Assembly: GCA_946494635.1 (NCBI GenBank)
Contig: CAMMCS010000097.1
Span: 1 to 7,283 of the forward strand
DNA length: 7,283 nt
DNA from: an uncultured Oscillibacter sp.
GTDB taxonomy: Bacteria; Bacillota; Clostridia; Oscillospirales; Oscillospiraceae
Direction of reading: 5' to 3'
Shown here: positions 1 through 4,463 of the stretch, piece by piece
Layout: every line of letters begins with the position of its first letter
Position numbering within the stretch: the stretch's first letter is position 1
Made by a program: the position numbers and the translations under genes
The notes under the pieces: generated by a model
Told to the model about the DNA's origin: nothing
What the model saw: only the letters and a program-made list of their open reading frames with translations
The model's database searches: none

Positions 1-82
1 TGGTGGCCGCCATGCCGGTGATGTTGGAGAAGACGGCGCTGCTGACGGTGATCTCACCGTGATCAGTCTTGAATTGAATCAT
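1..82 (-). CDS. Asp23/Gls24 (YloU-like) family protein, N-terminal part
   Basis: Reading leftward from an ATG whose A is at position 82 gives 27 codons to the window edge, beginning MIQFKTDHGEITVSSAVFSN and continuing ITGMAAT. This fits the N-terminus of small Asp23/Gls24 proteins of the YloU type: a short beta strand with KTDHG, then I-x-(V/I)-S and a hydrophobic helix with GMAA. A good ribosome binding site (GAAAGGA, minus strand, 96-90) lies 7 bases upstream of the ATG. Members of this family are small, often linked to the cell envelope or to alkaline stress, and their exact role in Clostridia is not settled. The gene is divergent from rsmD. In many Firmicutes the YloU gene sits with a dihydroxyacetone-kinase-like gene and recG near rsmD/coaD, which agrees with this setting. 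The rest of the gene lies outside the window, so length and C-terminus cannot be judged. Confidence 0.72.
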   Translation of the reverse strand, partial: MIQFKTDHGEITVSSAVFSNITGMAAT

Positions 83-130
83 GAGAACGTCCTTTCTTGC
101 CCAAGATTTGACACAAAAAGCGGCGGCCGC

Positions 131-143
131 CTGTCCGGGACAG
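131..143 (-). repeat. Dyad CTGTCC-G-GGACAG in the leader of the Asp23-family gene
   Basis: CTGTCC (131-136) and GGACAG (138-143) form a near-perfect palindrome centred on position 137. It lies between the predicted minus-strand transcription start (about 169) and the ATG at 82. Read on the minus strand it is followed by a GC-rich palindrome (GGCGGCCGCC, 131-122) and then a short T run. It could be an operator or a leader hairpin. Nothing in the sequence decides between these, and it may be chance. Confidence 0.3.
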
Positions 144-175
144 CCCAGGGTCCATGCCGTTTGTTTTAGGTTTTT

Positions 176-204
176 ATTATACACGATTCCCATACAAAGC
201 ACAA
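176..204 (-). promoter_or_regulatory. Predicted sigma-A promoter of the Asp23-family gene
   Basis: On the minus strand a perfect -10 hexamer, TATAAT, occupies 181-176. Seventeen bases further upstream is TTGTGC (204-199), a weak -35. Transcription would begin near 169 and give a leader of about 87 bases. The hexamer lies in an AT-rich island inside otherwise GC-rich DNA and is correctly oriented for the gene starting at 82. Confidence 0.6.
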
Positions 205-239
205 GTCCCAAAAAGCACCGCCGCCGGCGCGGAAACCTA

Positions 240-268
240 TTGAAATCCTGTGCCGTTTGCCGTAAAAT
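240..268 (+). promoter_or_regulatory. Predicted sigma-A promoter of rsmD
   Basis: TTGAAA (240-245) and TAAAAT (263-268) are separated by 17 bases, and each hexamer is one mismatch from consensus. Transcription would start near 275, about 63 bases before the rsmD ATG. It is divergent from the promoter at 204-176, and the two -35 regions are about 35 bases apart, so both fit in the gap without overlap. Confidence 0.72.
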
Positions 269-298
269 AAACCAACCAGAGTTTTTCGCTTGAAGAAG

Positions 299-321
299 GC
301 CCGCGGCCGGATGCCGCGGGC
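299..321 (+). other. Perfect stem-loop in the rsmD leader next to the ribosome binding site
   Basis: GCCCGCGGC (299-307) pairs perfectly with GCCGCGGGC (313-321) around a five-base loop, CGGAT. The ribosome binding site GGAGGAGGAA (323-332) begins two bases after the stem. No T run follows, so this is not an intrinsic terminator. In a leader of about 63 bases, such a strong stem right beside the Shine-Dalgarno sequence could limit or regulate ribosome entry. That role is inferred from position only. Confidence 0.6.
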
Positions 322-337
322 GGGAGGAGGAAGCGCC

Positions 338-901
338 ATGCGGGTGATCACAGGCTCCGCCCGGGGCCGCCGGCTCAGGGAGCTGGAGGGGATGGAGACC
401 CGTCCCACCACCGACCGGGTGAAGGAGGGGCTGTTCAGCGCCCTGCAGTTTGAGATCGAGGGCCGGAAGGTCCTGGACCTGTTCGCCGGCACCGGCCAGC
501 TTGGCATCGAGTGCCTCAGCCGGGGCGCCGCCGCCGCGGTGTTCGTGGACCGGCGGCCGGACGCGGTGCGGCTGATCCGGGAGAACCTGAGGATCACGGA
601 GCTTGCGGACCGGGCCCGGGTGACGGCGGGGGACGCGCTGGAGTTTTTGAAGACGCTCCGGGAGAAGTTCGACATCGTGCTGCTGGACCCGCCCTATGAC
701 GCGGGACTGCTGGAGCAGGCCGTTGCGCAGCTGACAGCGTTTGACATTCTCAATCCCCATGGTATAATTGTGGCAGAGCATCCGGCGGGCCGGCTGCTCC
801 CGGCGGTGGAACCGCCCTATCGGGTGTACCGCACCTATCGCTACGGCAGGATCGGACTGACCATGATCCGCCGGAGCGCAGACCAGGAAAACGAGGAATG
901 A
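338..901 (+). CDS. rsmD: 16S rRNA (guanine-966 N2)-methyltransferase RsmD
   Basis: This 187-residue protein belongs to the RsmD family, which methylates N2 of G966 (E. coli numbering) in 16S rRNA using S-adenosylmethionine. It starts MRVITGSARG, the usual RsmD N-terminus. The SAM-binding motif I is D47-L-F-A-G-T-G53 followed by LGIECLSRGA, and the catalytic motif IV is D117-P-P-Y120 (LLDPPYD). Length is typical. The ATG at 338 is chosen over the in-frame TTG at 290 because it gives the family N-terminus and follows GGAGGAGGAA (323-332) at about six bases; the TTG start would add 16 residues across the leader hairpin. The stop codon is four bases before coaD, so the two genes should be co-transcribed. 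An unusually AT-rich run of codons at 738-770 contains a consensus promoter, annotated separately. Confidence 0.95.
   Translation: MRVITGSARGRRLRELEGMETRPTTDRVKEGLFSALQFEIEGRKVLDLFAGTGQLGIECLSRGAAAAVFVDRRPDAVRLIRENLRITELADRARVTAGDALEFLKTLREKFDIVLLDPPYDAGLLEQAVAQLTAFDILNPHGIIVAEHPAGRLLPAVEPPYRVYRTYRYGRIGLTMIRRSADQENEE
741..768 (+). promoter_or_regulatory. Consensus sigma-A promoter inside rsmD, facing coaD
   Basis: TTGACA (741-746) and TATAAT (763-768) both match the sigma-A consensus exactly, with a 16-base spacer. TG at 760-761 plus one base before the -10 makes an extended -10. Transcription would start near 775, inside rsmD and about 130 bases before coaD. The codons here (TTT GAC ATT CTC AAT, then GGT ATA ATT) include an ATA, unlike the GC-ending codons on either side. 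This suggests that the DNA signal, as well as the protein, is under selection. It would let coaD and the gene after it be expressed independently of the rsmD promoter and leader hairpin. Confidence 0.75.
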
Positions 902-905
902 CCCC

Positions 906-1397
906 ATGAGAACAGCGATTTGCTCCGGCAGCTTTGACCCCATCACCCTGGGGCATCTGGATATGATCCGTCGGGCGGCGGGCTGCTTTGACCGGGTCTG
1001 CGTCTGTGTCAGCCCCAACGCTGAGAAGAAGGACCAGATGTTCACACCGGAGCAGAAGCTCCTGCTGGTGCGGACGGCGGTGGCGGAGCTGCCCAATGTG
1101 GAGGCGGAGCTGTGGCCGGGCCTGCTGGCGGACTTCGCCGCGGCCCATCATGCCTGCGCCATTGTCCGGGGTGTGCGCAACACCACGGATTTCGATGTGG
1201 AATACCAGATGGCCCTGATCAACCGCGGGCTGTATCCGGAGCTGGAGACCATGCTGCTGCCGGCCAGCCCGGCGTATCAGTACTTCAGCTCCTCCATGGC
1301 ACGGGAGATGATCCGCTATCGCCAGCCCCTGGAAAAATACCTGCCCGCGTCCATTGTGCCGCTGGTGCGGGAGATGACGGAAAAGAAGGAAGGATGA
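906..1397 (+). CDS. coaD: Phosphopantetheine adenylyltransferase CoaD
   Basis: CoaD catalyses the fourth step of coenzyme A synthesis, 4'-phosphopantetheine + ATP to dephospho-CoA + pyrophosphate, in the cytoplasm. The 163-residue protein has the family length. It shows the nucleotidyltransferase signature S7-G-S-F-D-P-I-T-L-G-H17 with the T-x-G-H nucleotide-binding element, the R88-G-V-R91 motif followed by N-T-T-D-F-D-V-E-Y-Q, and the late S128-S-S-M-A-R segment. The ATG at 906 lies four bases after the rsmD stop, and its ribosome binding site (GAGGAA, 893-898) is within the rsmD end. Transcription can come from the rsmD promoter and probably from the internal promoter at 741-768. The coaD stop TGA shares an ATGA with a possible upstream start of the next gene, so coupled translation is likely. 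Confidence 0.96.
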   Translation: MRTAICSGSFDPITLGHLDMIRRAAGCFDRVCVCVSPNAEKKDQMFTPEQKLLLVRTAVAELPNVEAELWPGLLADFAAAHHACAIVRGVRNTTDFDVEYQMALINRGLYPELETMLLPASPAYQYFSSSMAREMIRYRQPLEKYLPASIVPLVREMTEKKEG

Positions 1398-1402
1398 GAC
1401 CA

Positions 1403-1930
1403 ATGGCAAATGACGTGAACCGGTTGATCGACATGCTCTACGAGCGGATCGAGGATGCCAAGGCCCCGGCCCTGAAGCCCAATATGAGCATGGTGGACCG
1501 GGACGAAATGCTGGATCTGCTGGACGAGCTCCGGGCCCAGCTGCCGGTGGAGATCAAGCGCGCCCAGGAGCTGCTGACCGCCCGGGACAAGTTTGTGGAC
1601 GACGCCAAGCGGGACGTGGAGCGGATGATGCGCCAGGCGGAGCTGGACGCCAAGGCCAAGGTGTCCGACAGCGAGGTGCTCTACGCCGCCAAGGAGAAGG
1701 CCCGCCAGATGGTGGCCCGGGCGGAGGACCGCTGCCGCCAGCTGTACCAGGTGACCAACGAGTACGCCGAGGACGCCCTGGCCCGGACCGAGGAGGCGGT
1801 GCAGCTGGCCCTGGACGAGGTGAAGCAGCAGCGGGTCCGGTTCCGCAGCGCCTCCGCCGCCAAAATGCAGGAGCAGCGGGACAAGCTGGAGGGGAAGACA
1901 GACGCCTCCGGGGAGGGCCCGGAGGGCTGA
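1403..1930 (+). CDS. Uncharacterised coiled-coil protein of the clostridial 'V-ATPase subunit H-like' type
   Basis: This 175-residue, highly charged, alanine-rich protein has no signal peptide or membrane segment. An N-terminal part (about 1-58) with VDRDEMLDLLDELRAQLP is followed by a long predicted coiled coil (about 58-150) rich in A/E/K/R, then a hydrophilic tail. Similar genes next to coaD in Clostridia are usually labelled 'ATPase' or V-ATPase subunit H because the coiled coil resembles stator subunits. No Walker motif is visible, so I do not accept an ATPase function. The ATG at 1403 sits nine bases after GGAAGG (1388-1393). An in-frame ATG at 1394 overlaps the coaD stop as ATGA and would add three residues (MRP), but GGAAGG would abut it directly. 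It is the last gene of the rsmD-coaD unit. A scaffold or envelope-associated role is possible but only a guess. Confidence 0.85.
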   Translation: MANDVNRLIDMLYERIEDAKAPALKPNMSMVDRDEMLDLLDELRAQLPVEIKRAQELLTARDKFVDDAKRDVERMMRQAELDAKAKVSDSEVLYAAKEKARQMVARAEDRCRQLYQVTNEYAEDALARTEEAVQLALDEVKQQRVRFRSASAAKMQEQRDKLEGKTDASGEGPEG

Positions 1931-2037
1931 TTCCAAACCGGTCGACCGTAATCTGAAAAAGTTTGTGAAAAACGCCGAAGAAATTTGGGAAACTTTTTGA
2001 AAAGTATCTGCATTTTGTAGATAGTGCCGCAAAAATT

Positions 2038-2082
2038 CACCCCCTGCCACAAGATCTTGTGGCAGGGGGTGTTTTCTATTTT
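2038..2082 (+). terminator. Strong intrinsic terminator of the rsmD-coaD operon
   Basis: Bases 2038-2071 form a perfect 34-base palindrome centred in AGATCT. As RNA it gives a stem of about 15 base pairs with a GATC loop, including the pairs CCCCCTGCCACAA and TTGTGGCAGGGGG. It is followed by TTTTCTATTTT (2072-2082). A run of A (2031-2035) just before the stem means the minus strand also ends in a T run, so it may work in both directions. It separates the coaD unit from the dcw cluster. Confidence 0.93.
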
Positions 2083-2105
2083 ACGTTAACTGAACGGAAG
2101 ACGGT

Positions 2106-2119
2106 CGAACATCTGTTTT
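2106..2119 (+). promoter_or_regulatory. Candidate LexA (SOS) box upstream of mraZ
   Basis: CGAACATCTGTTTT contains GAAC-N4-GTTT (2107-2118), the core I recall for Firmicute/clostridial LexA sites, and matches the longer CGAACRNRYGTTYG form at 12 of 14 positions. It lies in non-coding DNA about 70 bases upstream of the mraZ -35. No strong promoter is seen directly on it, which weakens the case for simple repression. The lexA gene itself is not in the window. Confidence 0.42.
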
Positions 2120-2173
2120 AAATCGGCGGTTTTGGCCGAAAAATGGCAGAAATCACCGGTCCCACCGAGCTTT

Positions 2174-2196
2174 TTGCAAGAAAAAACTGCTTGCAA
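2174..2196 (+). repeat. Inverted repeat TTGCAAG-N9-CTTGCAA overlapping the mraZ -35
   Basis: TTGCAAG (2174-2180) and CTTGCAA (2190-2196) are perfect inverted copies separated by nine bases. The right arm contains the predicted -35 hexamer TTGCAA (2191-2196). An operator placed this way would let a dimeric regulator block RNA polymerase at mraZ. The binding protein is unknown. Confidence 0.5.
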
Positions 2197-2219
2197 TCCC
2201 AAAAGATTTCGCTTATACT
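2191..2219 (+). promoter_or_regulatory. Predicted sigma-A promoter of mraZ and the dcw cluster
   Basis: TTGCAA (2191-2196) and TATACT (2214-2219) are 17 bases apart. The -10 has one mismatch and the -35 two. Transcription would start near 2226, giving a leader of about 90 bases before the mraZ ATG at 2315. It is the best-matching sigma-A promoter between the terminator at 2038-2082 and mraZ. Confidence 0.7.
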
Positions 2220-2230
2220 CAGATTACGCG

Positions 2231-2246
2231 GTGGGGAAAAGTGGGT
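2231..2246 (+). promoter_or_regulatory. Possible MraZ-binding boxes downstream of the mraZ start site
   Basis: GTGGGG (2231-2236) and GTGGGT (2241-2246) repeat at a 10-base interval, about one helical turn, with further AGTG steps at 2248 and 2261. Known MraZ proteins bind arrays of short G-rich repeats (TGGG-type in E. coli, AAAGTG-type in mollicutes) near their own promoter. AAAGTGGG occurs here at 2238-2245. The position just after the predicted start site suits autorepression. The assignment rests on motif resemblance and context. Confidence 0.5.
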
Positions 2247-2314
2247 AAGTGTAGCAGATGAGTGCCATTTGAACCCCATCCGGGCCCAAATTTCAGGCAA
2301 AAGGGGGGATCGCG

Positions 2315-2758
2315 ATGGCCAGGCTGTTGGGAAAATCCAACAACAGCATTGATTCCAAGGGCCGTCTGGTGATCCCCTCCGCCATGCGGGAGGCCCTGGG
2401 CGATACCTTTTACATCACCATCGGGGCCGAGCACTGCCTGACCATCTACCCCCAGGCCAAGTGGGACCAGATGTCCGAGGAGATGGACGACCTCACCTAT
2501 ACGGAGGCCCGGGCCCTGACCCTGCTGTACGCCAACGCCGTCCAGTGTGAGCCGGACGCCCAGGGGCGGGTGCTGATCCCCGCCAGCCTGCGGGCCCACG
2601 CGGGCCTGAAGAAGACCGCCACCATCGTGGGCCTCAACTCCTTTGCGGAGATCTGGGACGAGAAGACCTGGGAGGAGCGGGAGCGCCGGATGCTGGAGAG
2701 CGACGATATGGCCGCCGCCATGGACGCCCTGGCCAGGGCCCGCCGGAATCGCGGGTGA
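2315..2758 (+). CDS. mraZ: Transcriptional regulator MraZ
   Basis: MraZ is a DNA-binding regulator, built from two AbrB/SpoVT-like half-domains, that controls the dcw cluster and itself. The 147-residue protein shows both signatures: D13-S-K-G-R17 followed by LVIPSAMRE, and D81-A-Q-G-R85 followed by VLIPASLR. Length and order are typical. The C-terminal part (about 110-147) is charged and helical, ending ARARRNRG. The ATG at 2315 follows AAGGGGGG (2301-2308) at six bases. It is the first gene of the cluster and lies six bases before rsmH, so the two should share a transcript. The GTGGG repeats upstream are plausible targets for its own binding. Confidence 0.96.
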   Translation: MARLLGKSNNSIDSKGRLVIPSAMREALGDTFYITIGAEHCLTIYPQAKWDQMSEEMDDLTYTEARALTLLYANAVQCEPDAQGRVLIPASLRAHAGLKKTATIVGLNSFAEIWDEKTWEERERRMLESDDMAAAMDALARARRNRG

Positions 2759-2764
2759 GCGGCA

Positions 2765-3712
2765 ATGGAATATACCCACAAGCCCGTCCTGCTGGAGGAA
2801 TGTATCCAGGCATTGAACATCCGCCCCGACGGGGTGTATGTGGACGGCACCCTGGGCCGGGCCGGCCACTCCATGGAGATCGCCAGACGGCTGACCACCG
2901 GCCGCCTCATCTGCATCGACCGGGACCAGGCCGCCATCGACGCGGCGCGGGCCCGGCTGGCCCCCTGGCTGGACCATGTGACCCTGGTCCACAGCAACTT
3001 TTCGGAATTGGGAGAGGTCCTGTCCGCCGCCGGCGTGAACGGCGCCGACGGGATGCTCTTTGACCTGGGCGTGTCCTCCCCCCAGCTGGACGTCGCCTCC
3101 CGGGGCTTCTCCTACATGCAGGACGCCCCGCTGGACATGCGGATGGACACCACCGCCCCCCTGAGCGCCTATGAAGTGGTGAACACCTGGAGCCAGGAGG
3201 AGCTGCGGCGGATCCTGTACGAGTACGGCGAGGAGCGGTACGCCCCCGCCATCGCGAAAGCCATCGTCCGGGCGCGGGAGACCGCGCCTGTACAGACCAC
3301 CCTGGAGCTGGTGGAGGTCATCAAAAGCGCCATGCCCCCCGCGGCCCTGCGGGAGAAGCAGCACCCCGCCAAGCGGAGCTTCCAGGCCATCCGCATCGCC
3401 GTCAACGGCGAGCTGGACGCCCTGCCCCCCATGCTCCGCGCGGCGGTGGATGGCCTGAACCCCGGCGGGCGGCTGGCGGTGATTACCTTCCACTCCCTGG
3501 AGGACCGGATCGTCAAGCGGACGCTGGCGGATCTGGCCCGGGGCTGCACCTGCCCGCCGGACTTCCCGGTGTGCGTGTGCGGCAAAAAGCCCAGGGTGCG
3601 GCTGCTGAACCGCAAGCCCATCACGGCGGGCGGCGCGGAGCTGGCGGGCAACCCCCGCGCCCGCAGCGCCAAGCTGCGGACGGCGGAAAAGTGCGGCAAT
3701 TTTGACCTGTGA
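2765..3712 (+). CDS. rsmH: 16S rRNA (cytosine-1402 N4)-methyltransferase RsmH (MraW)
   Basis: RsmH methylates N4 of C1402 (E. coli numbering) in the decoding centre of 16S rRNA. The 315-residue protein begins MEYTHKPVLLEECI, the normal family start. The SAM-binding loop is D27-G-T-L-G-R-A-G-H-S36. Later motifs are LFDLGVSSPQLD, RGFSY with DAPLDMRMD, RILYEYGEE, FQAIRIAVNGEL and ITFHSLEDRIVK. A four-cysteine cluster (C261, C263, C270, C272) in GCTCPPDFPVCVCG lies near the C-terminus, as in many Firmicute homologues. The ribosome binding site is weak (GGTGAG overlapping the mraZ stop), which suggests coupling to mraZ translation. It is followed by a 66-base gap with a stem-loop before the ftsL-like gene. 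Confidence 0.96.
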   Translation: MEYTHKPVLLEECIQALNIRPDGVYVDGTLGRAGHSMEIARRLTTGRLICIDRDQAAIDAARARLAPWLDHVTLVHSNFSELGEVLSAAGVNGADGMLFDLGVSSPQLDVASRGFSYMQDAPLDMRMDTTAPLSAYEVVNTWSQEELRRILYEYGEERYAPAIAKAIVRARETAPVQTTLELVEVIKSAMPPAALREKQHPAKRSFQAIRIAVNGELDALPPMLRAAVDGLNPGGRLAVITFHSLEDRIVKRTLADLARGCTCPPDFPVCVCGKKPRVRLLNRKPITAGGAELAGNPRARSAKLRTAEKCGNFDL

Positions 3713-3713
3713 C

Positions 3714-3735
3714 CGCTGCGGCGCCTGCCGCGGCG
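3714..3735 (+). other. Intercistronic stem-loop just after the rsmH stop
   Basis: CCGCTGCGGC... hmm-free pairing is as follows: 3714-3722 pairs with 3727-3735 as nine base pairs, one of them U-G, around the loop GCCT. No T run follows, so it is unlikely to terminate transcription. It lies 27 bases before the AGGAGG of the ftsL-like gene and could affect mRNA stability or processing between the two genes. Confidence 0.45.
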
Positions 3736-3778
3736 ATGTGACCCATGGCGGATTTTTGGAGGAGAGGAGGGACCTGCT

Positions 3779-4354
3779 TTGGCAGCAGCACGGGAACTGC
3801 GGTATGAGAGCCGCCGTGCCGTATACGGCGACCTGGCCTATGACCTGGACAGAGAAGTCCGGGAACACGCGCTGCGTCACGCCGGGGAGGCCCCCCGCCA
3901 TCCGGCGGCGGAGAAGCCGGCGGCCCCGGCCCGGCCCAGGACCCGGGTCCGCAGCCTGACCCGGGAGCAGGTCCGCCAGCACCAGAAGGTATCCGTCCTG
4001 TCCTTCATCGGCGTGTGCGCGGCCATCGGCCTGGCGGTGCTGGTGCTGATGGGCTATATCCAGCTGACGGCCATCTCCTCGGAGGTGGTGGATCTCCAGA
4101 ACCAGCTGAAGGAGCTGCAGACGGAGAACGTCTCCCTCACAGCCCAGCACGAGCAGATGTTCGACATGTCCACTGTAAAAGAGGTGGCTGAGGCGGCGGG
4201 GATGAGCAAGCCCAGCGGCAGCCAGATCTATTACATCGACCTGTCGGAAGGGGACAGCGCCGTGGTCTACCAGCAGGAGGAAACCAACGTGCTCAGCCGC
4301 CTGTTGACCTCCCTGAACCATGGAATCTATGCGGTGGTGGAATATTTTGACTGA
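3779..4354 (+). CDS. ftsL: FtsL-like bitopic cell-division protein
   Basis: This 191-residue protein has a basic, proline/alanine-rich cytoplasmic tail (about 1-70), one membrane segment (about 71-93, VSVLSFIGVCAAIGLAVLVL), then a coiled coil (about 94-125, with VVDLQNQLKELQTENVSL) and an outer segment with AAGMSKPSGSQIYYIDL. This is the FtsL/DivIC layout, and the position between rsmH and the class B PBP gene is that of ftsL. FtsL acts with DivIC and DivIB to activate septal peptidoglycan synthesis. The start is a TTG at 3779, supported by AGGAGG (3765-3770) eight bases upstream; nearby ATGs at 3744 and 3804 are in another frame. The cytoplasmic tail of about 70 residues is longer than in B. 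subtilis FtsL. FtsL sequences diverge strongly, so the symbol rests on topology and position. Confidence 0.85.
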   Translation: MAAARELRYESRRAVYGDLAYDLDREVREHALRHAGEAPRHPAAEKPAAPARPRTRVRSLTREQVRQHQKVSVLSFIGVCAAIGLAVLVLMGYIQLTAISSEVVDLQNQLKELQTENVSLTAQHEQMFDMSTVKEVAEAAGMSKPSGSQIYYIDLSEGDSAVVYQQEETNVLSRLLTSLNHGIYAVVEYFD

Positions 4355-4369
4355 CAGCCGCACTATAAT
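4340..4369 (+). promoter_or_regulatory. Promoter-like element before the PBP gene, possibly sigma-E type
   Basis: GAATATT (4340-4346), at the end of the ftsL-like gene, is followed after 17 bases by TATAAT (4364-4369). The sigma-A -35 match at that spacing is poor. GAATATT does fit the sigma-E -35 consensus I recall for Bacillus (KMATATT), and an eight-base -10 window set 15 bases later matches CATACAMT at 5 of 8. The same nine-base core, ATATTTTGA, lies 13 bases before TATAATG upstream of murE too. B. subtilis spoVD has a sigma-E promoter. Transcription would start near 4376. Confidence 0.5.
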
Positions 4370-4380
4370 GCGTGTACGGT

Positions 4381-4411
4381 AGGGAGTAAGAAGGGGGCCT
4401 TCTTACTCCTT
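4381..4411 (+). other. Strong stem-loop between the ftsL-like gene and the PBP gene
   Basis: Bases 4383-4394 pair perfectly with 4398-4409 (12 base pairs, loop GGG), with a G-U and an A-U pair extending the stem to 4381-4411. The bases that follow (TTGCTTTGG) make only a weak T run, so full termination is doubtful. It begins about five bases after the start site predicted from TATAAT at 4364, so it could instead be a stabilising 5' hairpin. It may also act as a partial attenuator of read-through from ftsL. Confidence 0.6.
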
Positions 4412-4432
4412 GCTTTGGTCTTGCGGACGGGC

Positions 4433-4448
4433 GGAATCCCGGAATCCC
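4433..4448 (+). repeat. Tandem 8-base repeat GGAATCCC x2
   Basis: GGAATCCC occurs twice head to tail (4433-4440 and 4441-4448), directly before the AGGAGG (4449-4454) of the PBP gene. It changes spacing between the stem-loop and the ribosome binding site but not the reading frame. It is probably a small duplication. Confidence 0.6.
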
Positions 4449-4463
4449 AGGAGGAGATTGACG

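Larger units (their letters stand above)
1931..2314 (+). other. 384-base AT-rich intergenic region between the coaD operon and the dcw cluster
   Basis: No credible gene is present. Bases 1931-2037 are an AT-rich 3' tail with a 9-base inverted repeat (AAAAAGTTT 1956-1964 with AAACTTTTT 1990-1998), a short palindrome CGGTCGACCG (1939-1948) and a 7-bp stem with one G-U pair (2005-2011 with 2017-2023). Then come the terminator (2038-2082), a LexA-like box (2106-2119), a small dyad TCGGC/GCCGA (2123-2127 and 2135-2139), an inverted repeat at the mraZ -35 (2174-2196), the mraZ promoter (2191-2219) and GTGGG repeats (2231-2246). The mraZ leader would be about 90 bases long. Confidence 0.8.

Noticed and set aside
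108..113. TTGACA near the Asp23-family gene
   Set aside because: No -10 hexamer at 15-19 bases downstream on the plus strand.
290..337. TTG start that would extend rsmD by 16 residues
   Set aside because: The extension crosses the leader hairpin and lacks a ribosome binding site; the ATG at 338 gives the family N-terminus and follows GGAGGAGGAA.
1997..2025. TTGAAA-N17-GATAGT promoter-like pair after the coiled-coil gene
   Set aside because: Transcription from it would run straight into the terminator at 2038, and the -10 is poor.
2143..2352. 69-residue plus-strand frame across the mraZ promoter
   Set aside because: No ribosome binding site, overlaps mraZ in another frame, and covers the promoter and operator-like repeats.
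3702..3959. 85-residue frame starting with a CDRCGAC cysteine motif
   Set aside because: It starts inside rsmH, overlaps the ftsL-like gene, and has no ribosome binding site; the cysteine motif is chance.
2219..4363. Long minus-strand reading frame opposite mraZ, rsmH and ftsL
   Set aside because: It is the antisense shadow of GC-rich genes with strong third-position bias, shows no recognisable domain and conflicts with three well-supported genes.
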